From Streptomyces tanashiensis (GTDB taxonomy: Bacteria > Actinomycetota > Actinomycetes > Streptomycetales > Streptomycetaceae), in NCBI RefSeq assembly GCF_014648895.1, contig NZ_BMRZ01000003.1, forward strand, positions 868,001 through 932,000: a stretch of DNA of 64,000 bases, read 5' to 3'. This document shows positions 26,085-34,779 of the stretch, piece by piece (positions within the stretch are counted from its first letter, which is position 1; the number at the start of each line of letters is the position of its first letter). Position numbers and translations under genes: made by a program. The notes under the pieces are model-generated. The model did no database searches. It saw nothing but the letters and a program-made list of their open reading frames with translations, and was not told the origin of the DNA.

Positions 26085-26564
26085 GAAGGGTCCTTTCCCT
26101 GGCGCGGCCCCCTCGGGATGAGGCGGTGCCGTGAAGCAGAGGAACGAGGGGTGCCGTTTTGGAACGCCGGGCCGTACTGGGTTGGTACAGGGCCGTGCAG
26201 TAGGACGCGCCCGGCGGCGCGGTGACTGGCGGTGACTCTAAGCGCAGGTGGGGAGGGTCGGGGAGCGGCGAGGACAGGATGTGACTGTCTTGTTATGCCG
26301 ACGGGGAAAGAGTGTGCGCGTCGACTGGGAAAACCGGGGCATAGCGGCCTGTAATGCAGTGTTCACATACTGAGAACGCGCAGTTCCGCTAAGGGGCTTG
26401 AGGGAATCTTGGTCCTGTCGCATGCTCCGGCCGACTCTCCGGATATCGGACAGTGGCAGAAACCTGAGCGGACGGAACGACTCTGCCGCCCCGCGTGTTT
26501 TCACATCGTGCGAAGATCACGGAGAGTGATGGCGGACGGGGTGGGGGCGGTGCGGGAGAACGCC
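26085..26564. other. 480-bp intergenic region upstream of the liv operon
   Basis: I see no convincing gene here. The part next to the binding-protein gene should hold the liv promoter and a leader on the minus strand; no -35/-10 pair stands out. Two partly matching segments begin GGGCCGT at about 26168 and 26190. Base composition is somewhat more AT-rich around 26290-26400 than in the genes, as expected for a promoter. Confidence 0.5.
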
Positions 26565-26596
26565 GAAGGGGCGGCACCCGTAGGTGCCGCCCCTTC
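26565..26596. terminator. 13-bp hairpin terminator after the thioesterase gene
   Basis: GAAGGGGCGGCAC and GTGCCGCCCCTTC with a 6-nt loop. On the minus strand it begins 19 nt after the thioesterase stop. Confidence 0.85.
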
Positions 26597-26615
26597 GTGG
26601 TTCGTCGGTCGCGCG

Positions 26616-27119
26616 TCAGGCGCCCGCGGCCGCCCCCGCCTCCGGCAGGTTCCCCGCGTCCTTCGCGGTGACCTCGCGCAGCAGGCAGGTCAGCCGCGCC
26701 GAGCACACCCGCTTGCCCTGCTCGTCGCTGATCACGATCTCGTACGTGGCGGTGGTCCGCCCGCGGTGGACCGGGGTCGCCACGCCGGTCACCAGGCCGC
26801 TGCGGACCCCGCGGTGGTGGGTGCAGTTGAGGTCGACGCCGACGGCGATCTTCGAGACCCCGCCGTGCAGCATCGAGCCGACCGAACCCAGCGTCTCGGC
26901 GAGCACCGCGGAGGCGCCCCCGTGCAGCAGCCCGTACGGCTGGGTGTTGCCCTCCACCGGCATGGTGCCGACGACCCGCTCGGCCGAGGCCTCCAGGATC
27001 TGGACGCCCATCCGGTTCCCCAGGTGTCCGGCCGAGAAGAGCGCCGGGAGGTCGACGCCCAGCGCCGCGTACTCGTCGATGACCTCCTGCGGGAACTTCA
27101 CATGCTGCTGCTCACCCAT
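26616..27119 (-). CDS. PaaI-type hotdog thioesterase
   Basis: A 167-residue single hotdog domain. NRMGVQILEASAERVVGTMP is the first strand region, LLHGGASAVLAETLGS the hot-dog helix with the conserved His-Gly-Gly, and VGVDLNCTHHRGVRSG the catalytic edge. Such enzymes hydrolyse aryl- or acyl-CoA thioesters; the substrate is unknown. The ATG is preceded in the mRNA by only a weak purine stretch. Same strand as, and 62 nt downstream of, the oxidoreductase gene. Confidence 0.9.
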   Translation of the reverse strand: MGEQQHVKFPQEVIDEYAALGVDLPALFSAGHLGNRMGVQILEASAERVVGTMPVEGNTQPYGLLHGGASAVLAETLGSVGSMLHGGVSKIAVGVDLNCTHHRGVRSGLVTGVATPVHRGRTTATYEIVISDEQGKRVCSARLTCLLREVTAKDAGNLPEAGAAAGA

Positions 27120-27181
27120 GGGCCCGGCTCCGTTCGTCTTCGTACGGCTGCTTGTCGCGTCGCGACCGCCTGAGCAAACGC

Positions 27182-29464
27182 TTAGGCGGACTGTGATTGT
27201 TCCAGACGCACGATCACGGACTTGCTGGCGGGGGTGTTGCTGATGTCCGCCGTCGACTCCAGCGGGACCAGGACGTTCGTCTCCGGGTAGTAGGCCGCCG
27301 CGCACCCCCGTGACGTCGGGTAGTGCACCACCCGGAAGCCGGGCGCCCGCCGCTCGGTGCCGTCCGTCCACTCGCTCACCAGATCCGTGTACGCCCCGTC
27401 CGCGAGGCCGAACGCCGCCGCGTCCTCGGGGTGCACGAGCACGACCCTGCGGCCGCCCCTGATCCCCCGGTAGCGGTCGTCCAGACCGTAGATCGTGGTG
27501 TTGTACTGGTCGTGCGAGCGCAGCGTCTGCAGCAGCAGCCGGCCCTCGGGCACCCTCGGATACTCGACGGGAGCGGCCGTGAAGTTGGCCTTGCCGGTCT
27601 TCGTGGGGAAGCGGCGCTCGTCGCGCGGGGCGTGCGGCAGCGCGAAGCCGCCCGGGCTCGCCGCGAGACGGGCGTTGAAGTCCTCGAAACCGGGCACCAC
27701 GCGCGCGATGCGGTCCCGGATCGTGGCGTAGTCCGCCTCGAACTCCTCCCAGGGCGTGGCCGATCCGTCGCCGAGGACGGCCCGGGCCATCCGCGCCACG
27801 ATCGCCGGCTCCGACAGCAGGTGCGGGCTCGCCGGCGGCAGGTTGCCCCGGGAGGCGTGCACCAGGCTCATCGAGTCCTCGACCGTCACGAACTGCCGGC
27901 CGGCGCGCTGCGTGTCCTTGTCGGTGCGGCCGAGCGTCGGCAGGATCAGCGCGCGCGTGCCCGTCACCGCGTGCGAGCGGTTCAGCTTCGTCGAGACGTG
28001 CACGGTCAGGCGCGCGTTCCGCATGGCCGCCTCCGTCACCTCCGTGTCGGGCGTCGCCCCCACGAAGTTGCCGCCCATCGCGAAGAACACCTTCGCCTCG
28101 CCGTCGCGCAGCGCCTGGATCGAGCGCACCACGTCGAAGCCGTGGTGCCGCGGCGAGACGATCCCGAACTCCTTGTCCAGGGCGTCCAGGAAGGCGGGCG
28201 CGGGGCGCTCGAAGATGCCCATCGTGCGGTCGCCCTGCACGTTCGAATGGCCGCGCACCGGGCACACGCCCGCGCCCGGCCGGCCGATGTTCCCCCGCAG
28301 GAGAAGGAAGTTGACGACCTCGCGGATGGTCGGCACGGAGTGCTTGTGCTGGGTGAGGCCCATCGCCCAGCAGACGATCGTCCGCTCCGAGGCGAGCACC
28401 ATCTCCAGGGCCCGCTCGATCTCGGAGCGGCTCAGCCCGGTCGCGGCGAGCGTCTCGTCCCAGTCGGCCGCCTTCGCCGCAGCGGCGAACTCCTCGTACC
28501 CGTGGGTGTGTTCGCGTACGAACTCCTCGTCGACCGCCCCGGCCGTCTCCAGGACCAGCTTGTTGAGCAGGCGGAAGAGGGCCTGGTCGCCGCCGATCCG
28601 GATCTGCAGGAAGAGGTCGGTGAGCGCCGCGCCCTTGAGCATGCCCTGCGGGGTCTGCGGGTTCTTGAAGCGCTCCAGACCCGCCTCCGGCAGCGGGTTC
28701 ACCGAGATGATCCGGGCGCCCGAGGCCTTCGCCTTCTCCAGGGCCGAGAGCATGCGCGGATGGTTCGTCCCGGGGTTCTGCCCGGCCACGATGATCAGGT
28801 CGGCCCGGTGCAGGTCCTCCAGGGAGACGCTGCCCTTGCCGATCCCTATCGTCTCGGTGAGCGCCGAGCCCGAGGACTCGTGGCACATGTTGGAGCAGTC
28901 CGGCAGGTTGTTCGTGCCGAACTCGCGGGCGAAGAGCTGGAGCAGGAACGCCGCCTCGTTGCTCGTCCGCCCCGAGGTGTAGAAGAGCGCCTCGTCGGGG
29001 GAGGCCAGGGCCCGCAGCTCCTCCGCGATGATCGCGAACGCCCGCTCCCAGCTCACCGGCTCGTACCGCTCGCCGCCCTCCGGGAGGAGCATCGGCTGCG
29101 TGATCCGGCCCTGCTGCCCCAGCCAGTAGCCGCTGCGGGTCGCCAGGTCCGCCACCGGGTGCGCGGCGAAGAACTCCGGGGTCACCCGGCGCAGCGTCGC
29201 CTCCTCGGCGACCGCCTTCGCGCCGTTCTCGCAGAACTCCGCCACATGCCGCTTGTCGCCCTCCGGCCAGGCGCAGCCGGGACAGTCGAAGCCGTCCTTC
29301 TGATTGACCTTGAGCAGGGTCCGCGCGGTGCGCCGCAGGCCCATCTGCTCCTGCGCGATCCGCAGCGTGTGCCCGATGGCGGGCAGGCCGGCGGCGGCGT
29401 GCTGCGGCTCCGTGACCTGCGGTGCGTCCTGGACCGGGTCACCGGCGGGCGGCTTGCTGACCAT
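27182..29464 (-). CDS. FdhF/YdeP-family molybdopterin-dependent oxidoreductase
   Basis: A 760-residue cytoplasmic enzyme. Near the N-terminus DGFDCPGCAWPEG provides the reduced Cys set typical of this family rather than a full ferredoxin-like Cx2Cx3C domain. Then follow FYTSGRTSNEAAFLLQ, DCSNMCHESSGSAL (cofactor region near the active site), IIVAGQNPGTNHPRM, and the C-terminal MopB binding domain with LRSHDQYNTTIYGLDDRYRG. It belongs with YdeP and alpha subunits of formate dehydrogenase; the electron donor is unknown. The ATG follows GGGAGAG by 3-4 nt. No maturation (FdhD) gene is adjacent. Stop is TAA, rare in this DNA. Confidence 0.9.
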   Translation of the reverse strand: MVSKPPAGDPVQDAPQVTEPQHAAAGLPAIGHTLRIAQEQMGLRRTARTLLKVNQKDGFDCPGCAWPEGDKRHVAEFCENGAKAVAEEATLRRVTPEFFAAHPVADLATRSGYWLGQQGRITQPMLLPEGGERYEPVSWERAFAIIAEELRALASPDEALFYTSGRTSNEAAFLLQLFAREFGTNNLPDCSNMCHESSGSALTETIGIGKGSVSLEDLHRADLIIVAGQNPGTNHPRMLSALEKAKASGARIISVNPLPEAGLERFKNPQTPQGMLKGAALTDLFLQIRIGGDQALFRLLNKLVLETAGAVDEEFVREHTHGYEEFAAAAKAADWDETLAATGLSRSEIERALEMVLASERTIVCWAMGLTQHKHSVPTIREVVNFLLLRGNIGRPGAGVCPVRGHSNVQGDRTMGIFERPAPAFLDALDKEFGIVSPRHHGFDVVRSIQALRDGEAKVFFAMGGNFVGATPDTEVTEAAMRNARLTVHVSTKLNRSHAVTGTRALILPTLGRTDKDTQRAGRQFVTVEDSMSLVHASRGNLPPASPHLLSEPAIVARMARAVLGDGSATPWEEFEADYATIRDRIARVVPGFEDFNARLAASPGGFALPHAPRDERRFPTKTGKANFTAAPVEYPRVPEGRLLLQTLRSHDQYNTTIYGLDDRYRGIRGGRRVVLVHPEDAAAFGLADGAYTDLVSEWTDGTERRAPGFRVVHYPTSRGCAAAYYPETNVLVPLESTADISNTPASKSVIVRLEQSQSA

Positions 29465-29587
29465 CGCGCTCTCCCTTGAGCGGTAATACCTGTGGCGTAC
29501 GTCTCCGATCCTGTCACGCGGCACCGACAGCCCGGCACCCCGACCGGTGTGGACGGGATTGTCAGTGGGCCGTGGCAGGATCGTCCC

Positions 29588-32299
29588 GTGGCCGAGACAG
29601 CATCGAAGAACCCCGCAGACACCCGCCCCCGCCTGCTCCTCATGGACGGGCACTCGCTCGCGTACCGGGCGTTCTTCGCGCTGCCCGCGGAGAACTTCAC
29701 CACCGCGACCGGGCAGCCGACGAACGCGATCTACGGGTTCGCCTCGATGCTGGCGAACACGCTCCGCGACGAGGCCCCCACCCACTTCGCGGTCGCGTTC
29801 GACGTGTCCCGCAAGACCTGGCGGTCCGAGGAGTTCCCGGAGTACAAGGCGAACCGCTCGAAGACCCCCGACGAGTTCAAGGGGCAGGTCGAGCTGATCG
29901 GCGAGGTCCTCGACGCGATGCGCGTGCCGCGCTTCGCCGTCGACGGCTTCGAGGCCGACGACATCATCGCCACCCTCACCACCCAGGCCGAGGCCGAGGG
30001 CTTCGACGTCCTGATCTTCACCGGCGACCGGGACTCCTTCCAGCTGGTCTCCGACCGGACCACCGTGATCTACCCGATCAAGGGCGTCTCCGAGGTGACC
30101 CACTACACCCCGGAGAAGGTCCAGGAGAAGTACGGCCTGAGCCCCTCGCAGTACCCCGACTTCGCCGCCCTGCGCGGCGACCCGTCCGACAACCTGCCGA
30201 GCATCCCCGGCGTCGGCGAGAAGACCGCCGCCAAGTGGATCAACCAGTTCGGCTCCTTCGCCGAGCTCGTCGAGCGCGCGGACGAGGTCAAGGGCAAGGC
30301 CGGCCAGAACCTCCGCGACCACCTGGAGTCGGTGAAGCTCAACCGCCGCCTGACCGAGATGGTCCGGGACGTCGAGCTGCCGAAGACCGTCGCCGACCTC
30401 GCCCGCGAGCCGTACGACCGCACGGCCCTGGCCCTCGTCCTCGACACCCTGGAGATCCGCAACCCCTCGCTGCGCGAGCGGCTCCTCGCCGTCGACCCGG
30501 GCGCCGCCGAGGAGGCCGCGCCCGCCCCCGCCGCGGGCGTCGAGCTCGACTTCACCGTCCTCGGCGCCGGTGAGCTCGCCCCCTGGCTCGCCGAGCACGG
30601 CACCGAGCCCCTCGGCATCGCCACCGTCGACAGCTGGGCCCTCGGCACCGGGAACGTCGCCGAGGTCGCCCTCGCCGCCGCCGGAGGAGCCGCCGCCTGG
30701 TTCGACCCCAGCACCCTCGACGAGGCCGACGAGCGGGCCTGGGCCGAGTGGATCTCCGATCCCGCGCGGCCGAAGGTCATGCACAACGCCAAGGGCGCCA
30801 TGCGGGTCTTCCCCGAGCACGGCTGGACCATCTCGGGCGTCACCATGGACACCGCCCTCGCCGCCTACCTGGTCAAGCCCGGCCGGCGCTCCTTCGCCCT
30901 CGACGCCCTCACCGTCGAGTACCTCCACCGCGAGCTCGCCCCGGCGGCCGCCGCCGACGGACAGCTCGCCTTCGGCGCCGACGACACGGCGGAGGCCGAG
31001 GCCCTCATGAGCCAGGCGCGGGCCGTCCTCGACCTCGGCGGGGCCTTCGAGGAGCGGCTCGGCGAGGTCGGCGCCCGCGCGCTCCTCCACGAGGTCGAGC
31101 TCCCCACCTCCGCCCTCCTCGCCCGCCTGGAGCGGCACGGCATCGCCGCCGACCGCGACCACCTGGAGGCCATGGAGCAGCAGTTCGCCGGCGCCGTGCA
31201 GCAGGCCGTGAAGGAGGCCCACGCCTCCGTCGGCCACGAGTTCAACCTCGGCTCGCCCAAGCAGCTCCAGGAGGTCTTCTTCGGCGAGCTCAACCTGCCG
31301 AAGACCAAGAAGACCAAGACCGGGTACACGACGGACGCCGACGCGCTCGCCTGGCTGGCCGGCCAGACCGAGCACGAACTGCCGGTGATCATGCTCCGCC
31401 ACCGCGAGCAGGCCCGACTGCGCTCCACCGTCGAGGGCCTGATCAAGACCGTCGCCGCCGACGGCCGCATCCACACCACCTTCAGCCAGACGGTGGCCGC
31501 GACCGGCCGCCTCTCCTCGACCGACCCCAACCTGCAGAACGTGCCGGTGCGGACGGACGAGGGCCGGGCCATCCGGCACGGCTTCGTCGTCGGCGAGGGC
31601 TTCGAGGCCCTGATGACCGCCGACTACAGCCAGATCGAGCTGCGCGTCATGGCCCACCTCTCCGAGGACGAGGGCCTGATCGAGGCCTTCACCTCCGGCG
31701 AGGACCTGCACACCACCGTCGCCTCCCAGGTCTTCGGCGTCGAGCGGTCCGCCGTCGACGCGGAGATGCGCCGCAAGATCAAGGCCATGTCGTACGGCCT
31801 GGCCTACGGCCTGTCGGCGTTCGGCCTCTCGCAGCAGCTGAACATCGACCCGGGCGAGGCGCGCGGTCTGATGGACACCTACTTCGAGCGCTTCGGCGGG
31901 GTGCGGGACTACCTGCGCCGCGTCGTCGACGAGGCCCGCGCCACCGGATACACCGAGACGATGCTGGGCCGCCGTCGCTACCTCCCCGACCTCAACAGCG
32001 ACAACCGGCAGCGCCGCGAGGCCGCCGAGCGCATGGCACTCAACGCCCCCATCCAGGGGACGGCCGCCGACATCGTCAAGGTCGCCATGCTGAACGTCGA
32101 CCGGGCGCTCACCGAGGCGGGTCTCGCCTCCCGGATGCTCCTCCAGGTCCACGACGAAATCGTGCTCGAACTCGCCCCCGGCGAGCGCGAGCGGGTCGAG
32201 GCCCTGGTCCGTGAGCAGATGTCGGCCGCCGCCGACCTCCGCGCCCCCCTGGACGTCTCGGTGGGCGTCGGACCGAACTGGGACTCGGCGGCCCACTGA
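29588..32299 (+). CDS. polA: DNA polymerase I
   Basis: A 903-residue repair and Okazaki-fragment polymerase. Residues 1 to ~310 are the 5'-3' nuclease: LLLMDGHSLAYRAFFALP, EADDIIATL, TGDRDSFQLV and the helix-hairpin-helix SIPGVGEKTA. The middle ~200 residues keep the exonuclease fold but not a full acidic metal site, as in other actinobacterial PolA. The polymerase has motif A (TADYSQIELRVMAHL), motif B (RRKIKAMSYGLAYG) and motif C (QVHDEIVLE). The GTG at 29588 is chosen because it starts VAETASK, as in S. coelicolor PolA, after GGCAGGAT. It is divergent from the oxidoreductase gene. Confidence 0.97.
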   Translation: MAETASKNPADTRPRLLLMDGHSLAYRAFFALPAENFTTATGQPTNAIYGFASMLANTLRDEAPTHFAVAFDVSRKTWRSEEFPEYKANRSKTPDEFKGQVELIGEVLDAMRVPRFAVDGFEADDIIATLTTQAEAEGFDVLIFTGDRDSFQLVSDRTTVIYPIKGVSEVTHYTPEKVQEKYGLSPSQYPDFAALRGDPSDNLPSIPGVGEKTAAKWINQFGSFAELVERADEVKGKAGQNLRDHLESVKLNRRLTEMVRDVELPKTVADLAREPYDRTALALVLDTLEIRNPSLRERLLAVDPGAAEEAAPAPAAGVELDFTVLGAGELAPWLAEHGTEPLGIATVDSWALGTGNVAEVALAAAGGAAAWFDPSTLDEADERAWAEWISDPARPKVMHNAKGAMRVFPEHGWTISGVTMDTALAAYLVKPGRRSFALDALTVEYLHRELAPAAAADGQLAFGADDTAEAEALMSQARAVLDLGGAFEERLGEVGARALLHEVELPTSALLARLERHGIAADRDHLEAMEQQFAGAVQQAVKEAHASVGHEFNLGSPKQLQEVFFGELNLPKTKKTKTGYTTDADALAWLAGQTEHELPVIMLRHREQARLRSTVEGLIKTVAADGRIHTTFSQTVAATGRLSSTDPNLQNVPVRTDEGRAIRHGFVVGEGFEALMTADYSQIELRVMAHLSEDEGLIEAFTSGEDLHTTVASQVFGVERSAVDAEMRRKIKAMSYGLAYGLSAFGLSQQLNIDPGEARGLMDTYFERFGGVRDYLRRVVDEARATGYTETMLGRRRYLPDLNSDNRQRREAAERMALNAPIQGTAADIVKVAMLNVDRALTEAGLASRMLLQVHDEIVLELAPGERERVEALVREQMSAAADLRAPLDVSVGVGPNWDSAAH

Positions 32300-32316
32300 C
32301 CCGGGCCCATGCGGCC

Positions 32317-32354
32317 GGACCCGCACCCGGAGCAGCGCTCCGCGGTGCGGGTCC
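32317..32354 (+). terminator. polA terminator hairpin
   Basis: Outer arms GGACCCGCACC / GGTGCGGGTCC (11 bp) continue into inner arms CGGAGC / GCTCCG with an AGC loop, giving a 17-bp stem with a single bulged base. It begins 18 nt after the polA stop. Confidence 0.85.
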
Positions 32355-32433
32355 CGCACGGGCCCCGGCGGTTGTGCGCCAGGTGGACCAGTCGAGGGGC
32401 GCCCCCGCGGCCACGCTCCCGAAACTGGGGGAC

Positions 32434-33819
32434 ATGGTCACGCGTCGCCGCTCCCACCTCCCCACCTGCGCCCTCCTCGGCGCCCTGCTCGGCGCGTCGG
32501 TCACCGCCTGGCCCTGGCCCGCAGAGGCGCACCGGGCGCCCGCACTCTGCACCTCGTCACGCGAGCCGACGCTCGCCGCCCGGCTGTCCCGGGACATCAC
32601 GAAGGCGCTCAAGGGACGTGAGAGCACGGTCTCCCTCGCGGTCCACGACCCCGGGCGCGGACTGCGCTGCCGACTGGCCGACACCGACGCGTACGACTCC
32701 GCCAGCATCGCCAAGGTCCTGATCATGCAGGCCGTCCTCGGGCGCGCGGAGGAGCTCGGCCGTGCGCCGACCCGGCTGGAGGCGCGACGCCTCAAGGCGA
32801 TGATCACCCGCTCCGACAACACCGCCGCCAGCGAGCTGTGGAAGGGGCTGTCCCGCGCCCGCCTGAAGAGGGTGCTGCGGGAGGCCGGGGCACGGGACAC
32901 CGTCCTCGGCCACGACAGCTACTGGGGCCTCACCCGCACCACCGCACGCGACCAACTCGCCCTCCTCGCCGCGATCTCCCGCCGCACGGAGGCCCTGTCC
33001 CTGATGGGACAGGTCGTCCGCCAACAGGCCTGGGGCGTCTCCGCGGGCGCACCCCGCACGGTCAAGGTCCACCTCAAGAACGGCTGGCTGCCCCGCAAGA
33101 CCCACGCCTGGCGCGTCCACAGCGTCGGCATCGTCCGCCCGGCGGCGACCACGACGGGCGCGGGGGCGAGCGCGAGCATGGGCGCGGGCGCGGGTCCGGG
33201 GGCGAGCACGGGGCCGGGCGTGAGCACCGGCACCGGCCCGGGTCCGAGTGCCGGCACAAGTTCGGGTGCGAGTAGCGGCCCCGGCCCTGGCACCGGAACC
33301 GGCCTTGGCCCCGGCACCGGCTCTGGCCCCGGCCCGAGCGCCGGTACAAGCACGGGTGCGAGTAGCGGCCCCGGCCCTGGCGCCGGCACTGGCCCCGGCG
33401 CCGGCATCCGCACCGACACCGGCGCGGACACCGGTACCGACACCGGCGCGGACACCGGTACGGGCGGTCCCTCCGTCGACTACCGGATCGTCCTCCTGAG
33501 CCACGACAACCCCACCCTGAGGTACGGCGTCCGCACCCTGGAGAGCATCTCCCTCGTCGTGCACCGCGGACTCTCCGGAGGCGCCGCGGCCCGCGAGTTC
33601 ACCCCGCCGGAGAAGATCGGCGAGACTCCTGACGGGAGTGCTCCGGCCGAGGCGCCGGGTCGGATTCCGAGAGGCCCCGATGATCCGGGAGCCCCTGGTG
33701 GAGACCCGGGGCCGGGGTCGTCCGGGCCCGCGGTGATCCGAGGAGCCGCGCCCCCGTCCCGTACAGCACGAGCCCGACGGCGAGCCCCGCGCCGGCGCCG
33801 AAGCAGGCCGTCGGAATGA
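32434..33819 (+). CDS. exported serine hydrolase of the class A beta-lactamase / transpeptidase fold with a repeat insert
   Basis: A 461-residue protein with an N-terminal signal (CALLGALLGASVTAWP, cut near EAHRA). Active-site motifs of penicillin-binding serine hydrolases are present: Ser91-x-x-Lys94 (ASIAKVLI), Ser127-Asp-Asn129 (TRSDNTA) and Lys215-Asn-Gly217 (HLKNGWLP). The usual KTG is thus KNG, and no Glu of the omega loop is obvious, so it is more likely a peptidase or esterase than a true beta-lactamase. Residues ~241-346 are a Gly/Ala/Ser/Thr/Pro repeat inserted between two neighbouring beta strands (SVGIVRP and DYRIVLLSHDN). After ~380 the sequence is low complexity and overlaps the opposite gene. 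Start chosen at MVTRRRSHLP after ACTGGGGG. Confidence 0.72.
   Translation: MVTRRRSHLPTCALLGALLGASVTAWPWPAEAHRAPALCTSSREPTLAARLSRDITKALKGRESTVSLAVHDPGRGLRCRLADTDAYDSASIAKVLIMQAVLGRAEELGRAPTRLEARRLKAMITRSDNTAASELWKGLSRARLKRVLREAGARDTVLGHDSYWGLTRTTARDQLALLAAISRRTEALSLMGQVVRQQAWGVSAGAPRTVKVHLKNGWLPRKTHAWRVHSVGIVRPAATTTGAGASASMGAGAGPGASTGPGVSTGTGPGPSAGTSSGASSGPGPGTGTGLGPGTGSGPGPSAGTSTGASSGPGPGAGTGPGAGIRTDTGADTGTDTGADTGTGGPSVDYRIVLLSHDNPTLRYGVRTLESISLVVHRGLSGGAAAREFTPPEKIGETPDGSAPAEAPGRIPRGPDDPGAPGGDPGPGSSGPAVIRGAAPPSRTARARRRAPRRRRSRPSE
33231..33462 (+). repeat. 90-bp and 24-bp direct repeats inside the serine hydrolase gene
   Basis: The block that includes AGTAGCGGCCCCGGCCCTGG recurs exactly 90 bp later (33271 and 33361), with ~10% mismatches in the flanks. 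GACACCGGCGCGGACACCGG(TAC) occurs twice in tandem at 33415 and 33439 (24 bp). Both periods are multiples of 3 and keep the frame, so the encoded Gly/Ala/Pro/Thr/Ser insert can grow or shrink. Confidence 0.85.
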
Positions 33820-34537
33820 CGTCGAGGGGCGTCTCGATCCGGTCCCAGCCCCAGTACGCGGCCCAGCGCAGCACCCGGTGCGCGATCCCCGCGAGGACGC
33901 AGCCGCCGAGCAGCCCGGCGGCGAGGAGCCGTCCGCGCCGGCCCGGGACCGGAACCCGGGACGGCAGCTCCACCCCCGGCGCGGAGGAACGCAGCGCCCG
34001 CGCCGTGCACCAGCCGAGCAGCCCGAGGGCCAGCGCCGAACCCCCGTACTGCGCGTAGAGATAGACCGGGAACCCGGCCACGATCTCGCCGAGGAAGGGG
34101 ATCGCGCGGGTGCCCCAGCGGTCGAGGTGGGTGAACGAGTCCCACACCACGTGGGTCGTGGCGCCGAGGATCGCCGACAGGCAGAACCATCCGGCGAGCA
34201 CGGCCGGGTGCCTCTCCCGCCAGGGCCGCCCCCGGACGAGTCCGTACACCCGGCCGCGCCACCGGGCGGGCAGCAGCGCGACGAGCGGCTCGCGCACGGT
34301 CAGCCACAGGACCACGAGCGCGGCGGTGACGAGGACGTCGGCCGTGACGATCCCGACGGGGGAGTGGGTGACGTCCCCGAGGACCATCGCCCCGGGGAAC
34401 GCGGTCGCGGCGAAGTAGGTCATGTCGGGCGAGAAGGACCCGGCGACGAGCGCGGACGCGACGAGCGGTCCGCGCGCGGTCCCGTCCCGGCGCAGCACGG
34501 GCAGCACGGCGGCGGCATGGCTCAGCGTGAACGGCAA
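33599..34537 (-). CDS. DUF4184 membrane protein
   Basis: A 312-residue integral membrane protein that starts MPFTLSHAAAVLPVLRR, the classical start of the DUF4184 family. His and Asp residues in LSHAAAVLP, GSFSPDMTYF and HVVWDSFTH are the conserved polar positions, in the manner of membrane metal-dependent hydrolases (YdjM-like); a hydrolase role is inference. About six to seven helices are visible. The start codon is TTG, preceded by GGGGGAAC. The C-terminal 45 residues are Pro/Arg/Ser-rich and overlap the opposite gene by 221 bp, so the natural end may be a lengthened one. Confidence 0.8.
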   Translation of the reverse strand: MPFTLSHAAAVLPVLRRDGTARGPLVASALVAGSFSPDMTYFAATAFPGAMVLGDVTHSPVGIVTADVLVTAALVVLWLTVREPLVALLPARWRGRVYGLVRGRPWRERHPAVLAGWFCLSAILGATTHVVWDSFTHLDRWGTRAIPFLGEIVAGFPVYLYAQYGGSALALGLLGWCTARALRSSAPGVELPSRVPVPGRRGRLLAAGLLGGCVLAGIAHRVLRWAAYWGWDRIETPLDVIPTACFGAGAGLAVGLVLYGTGARLLGSPRARTTPAPGLHQGLPDHRGLSESDPAPRPEHSRQESRRSSPAG

Positions 34538-34779
34538 CGGGAGTTCCCCCAGGGTTCCGGAGTGCGTGGTCGGCAGGAGTGCGTGGGCGGCCGGAGTGCA
34601 AGAGGGCCGGGACGCTCCGGTCGGTTCCCGGACCTACCTGGTCGGCAGGCGGCCAAGAGGTGACGAAACCGTGAAACACGGTCAGGGGCCGCTACTCGCC
34701 GGTCCGGAGTTGGCATAGGGTCGCCAGAGGTTTCACGCGGGGAGCGTGGGGCCGCGTCGATCGGGAGGGGACGACGGAC

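Noticed and set aside
29559..29581. TTGTCA / CAGGAT as polA promoter for a leaderless GTG start
   Set aside because: The spacer is only 11 nt, and leaderless translation disfavours this setting; a Shine-Dalgarno-like GGCAGGAT is present instead.
27182..32359. A 1725-codon open frame on the minus strand across polA and beyond
   Set aside because: Only the part 27182-29464 has family motifs. The rest is opposite polA, where GC-biased third positions keep the antisense frame open.
34538..34779. c-di-AMP (ydaO) riboswitch upstream of the transglycosylase
   Set aside because: Such riboswitches precede some actinobacterial wall-hydrolase genes, but the conserved core sequences were not found here.
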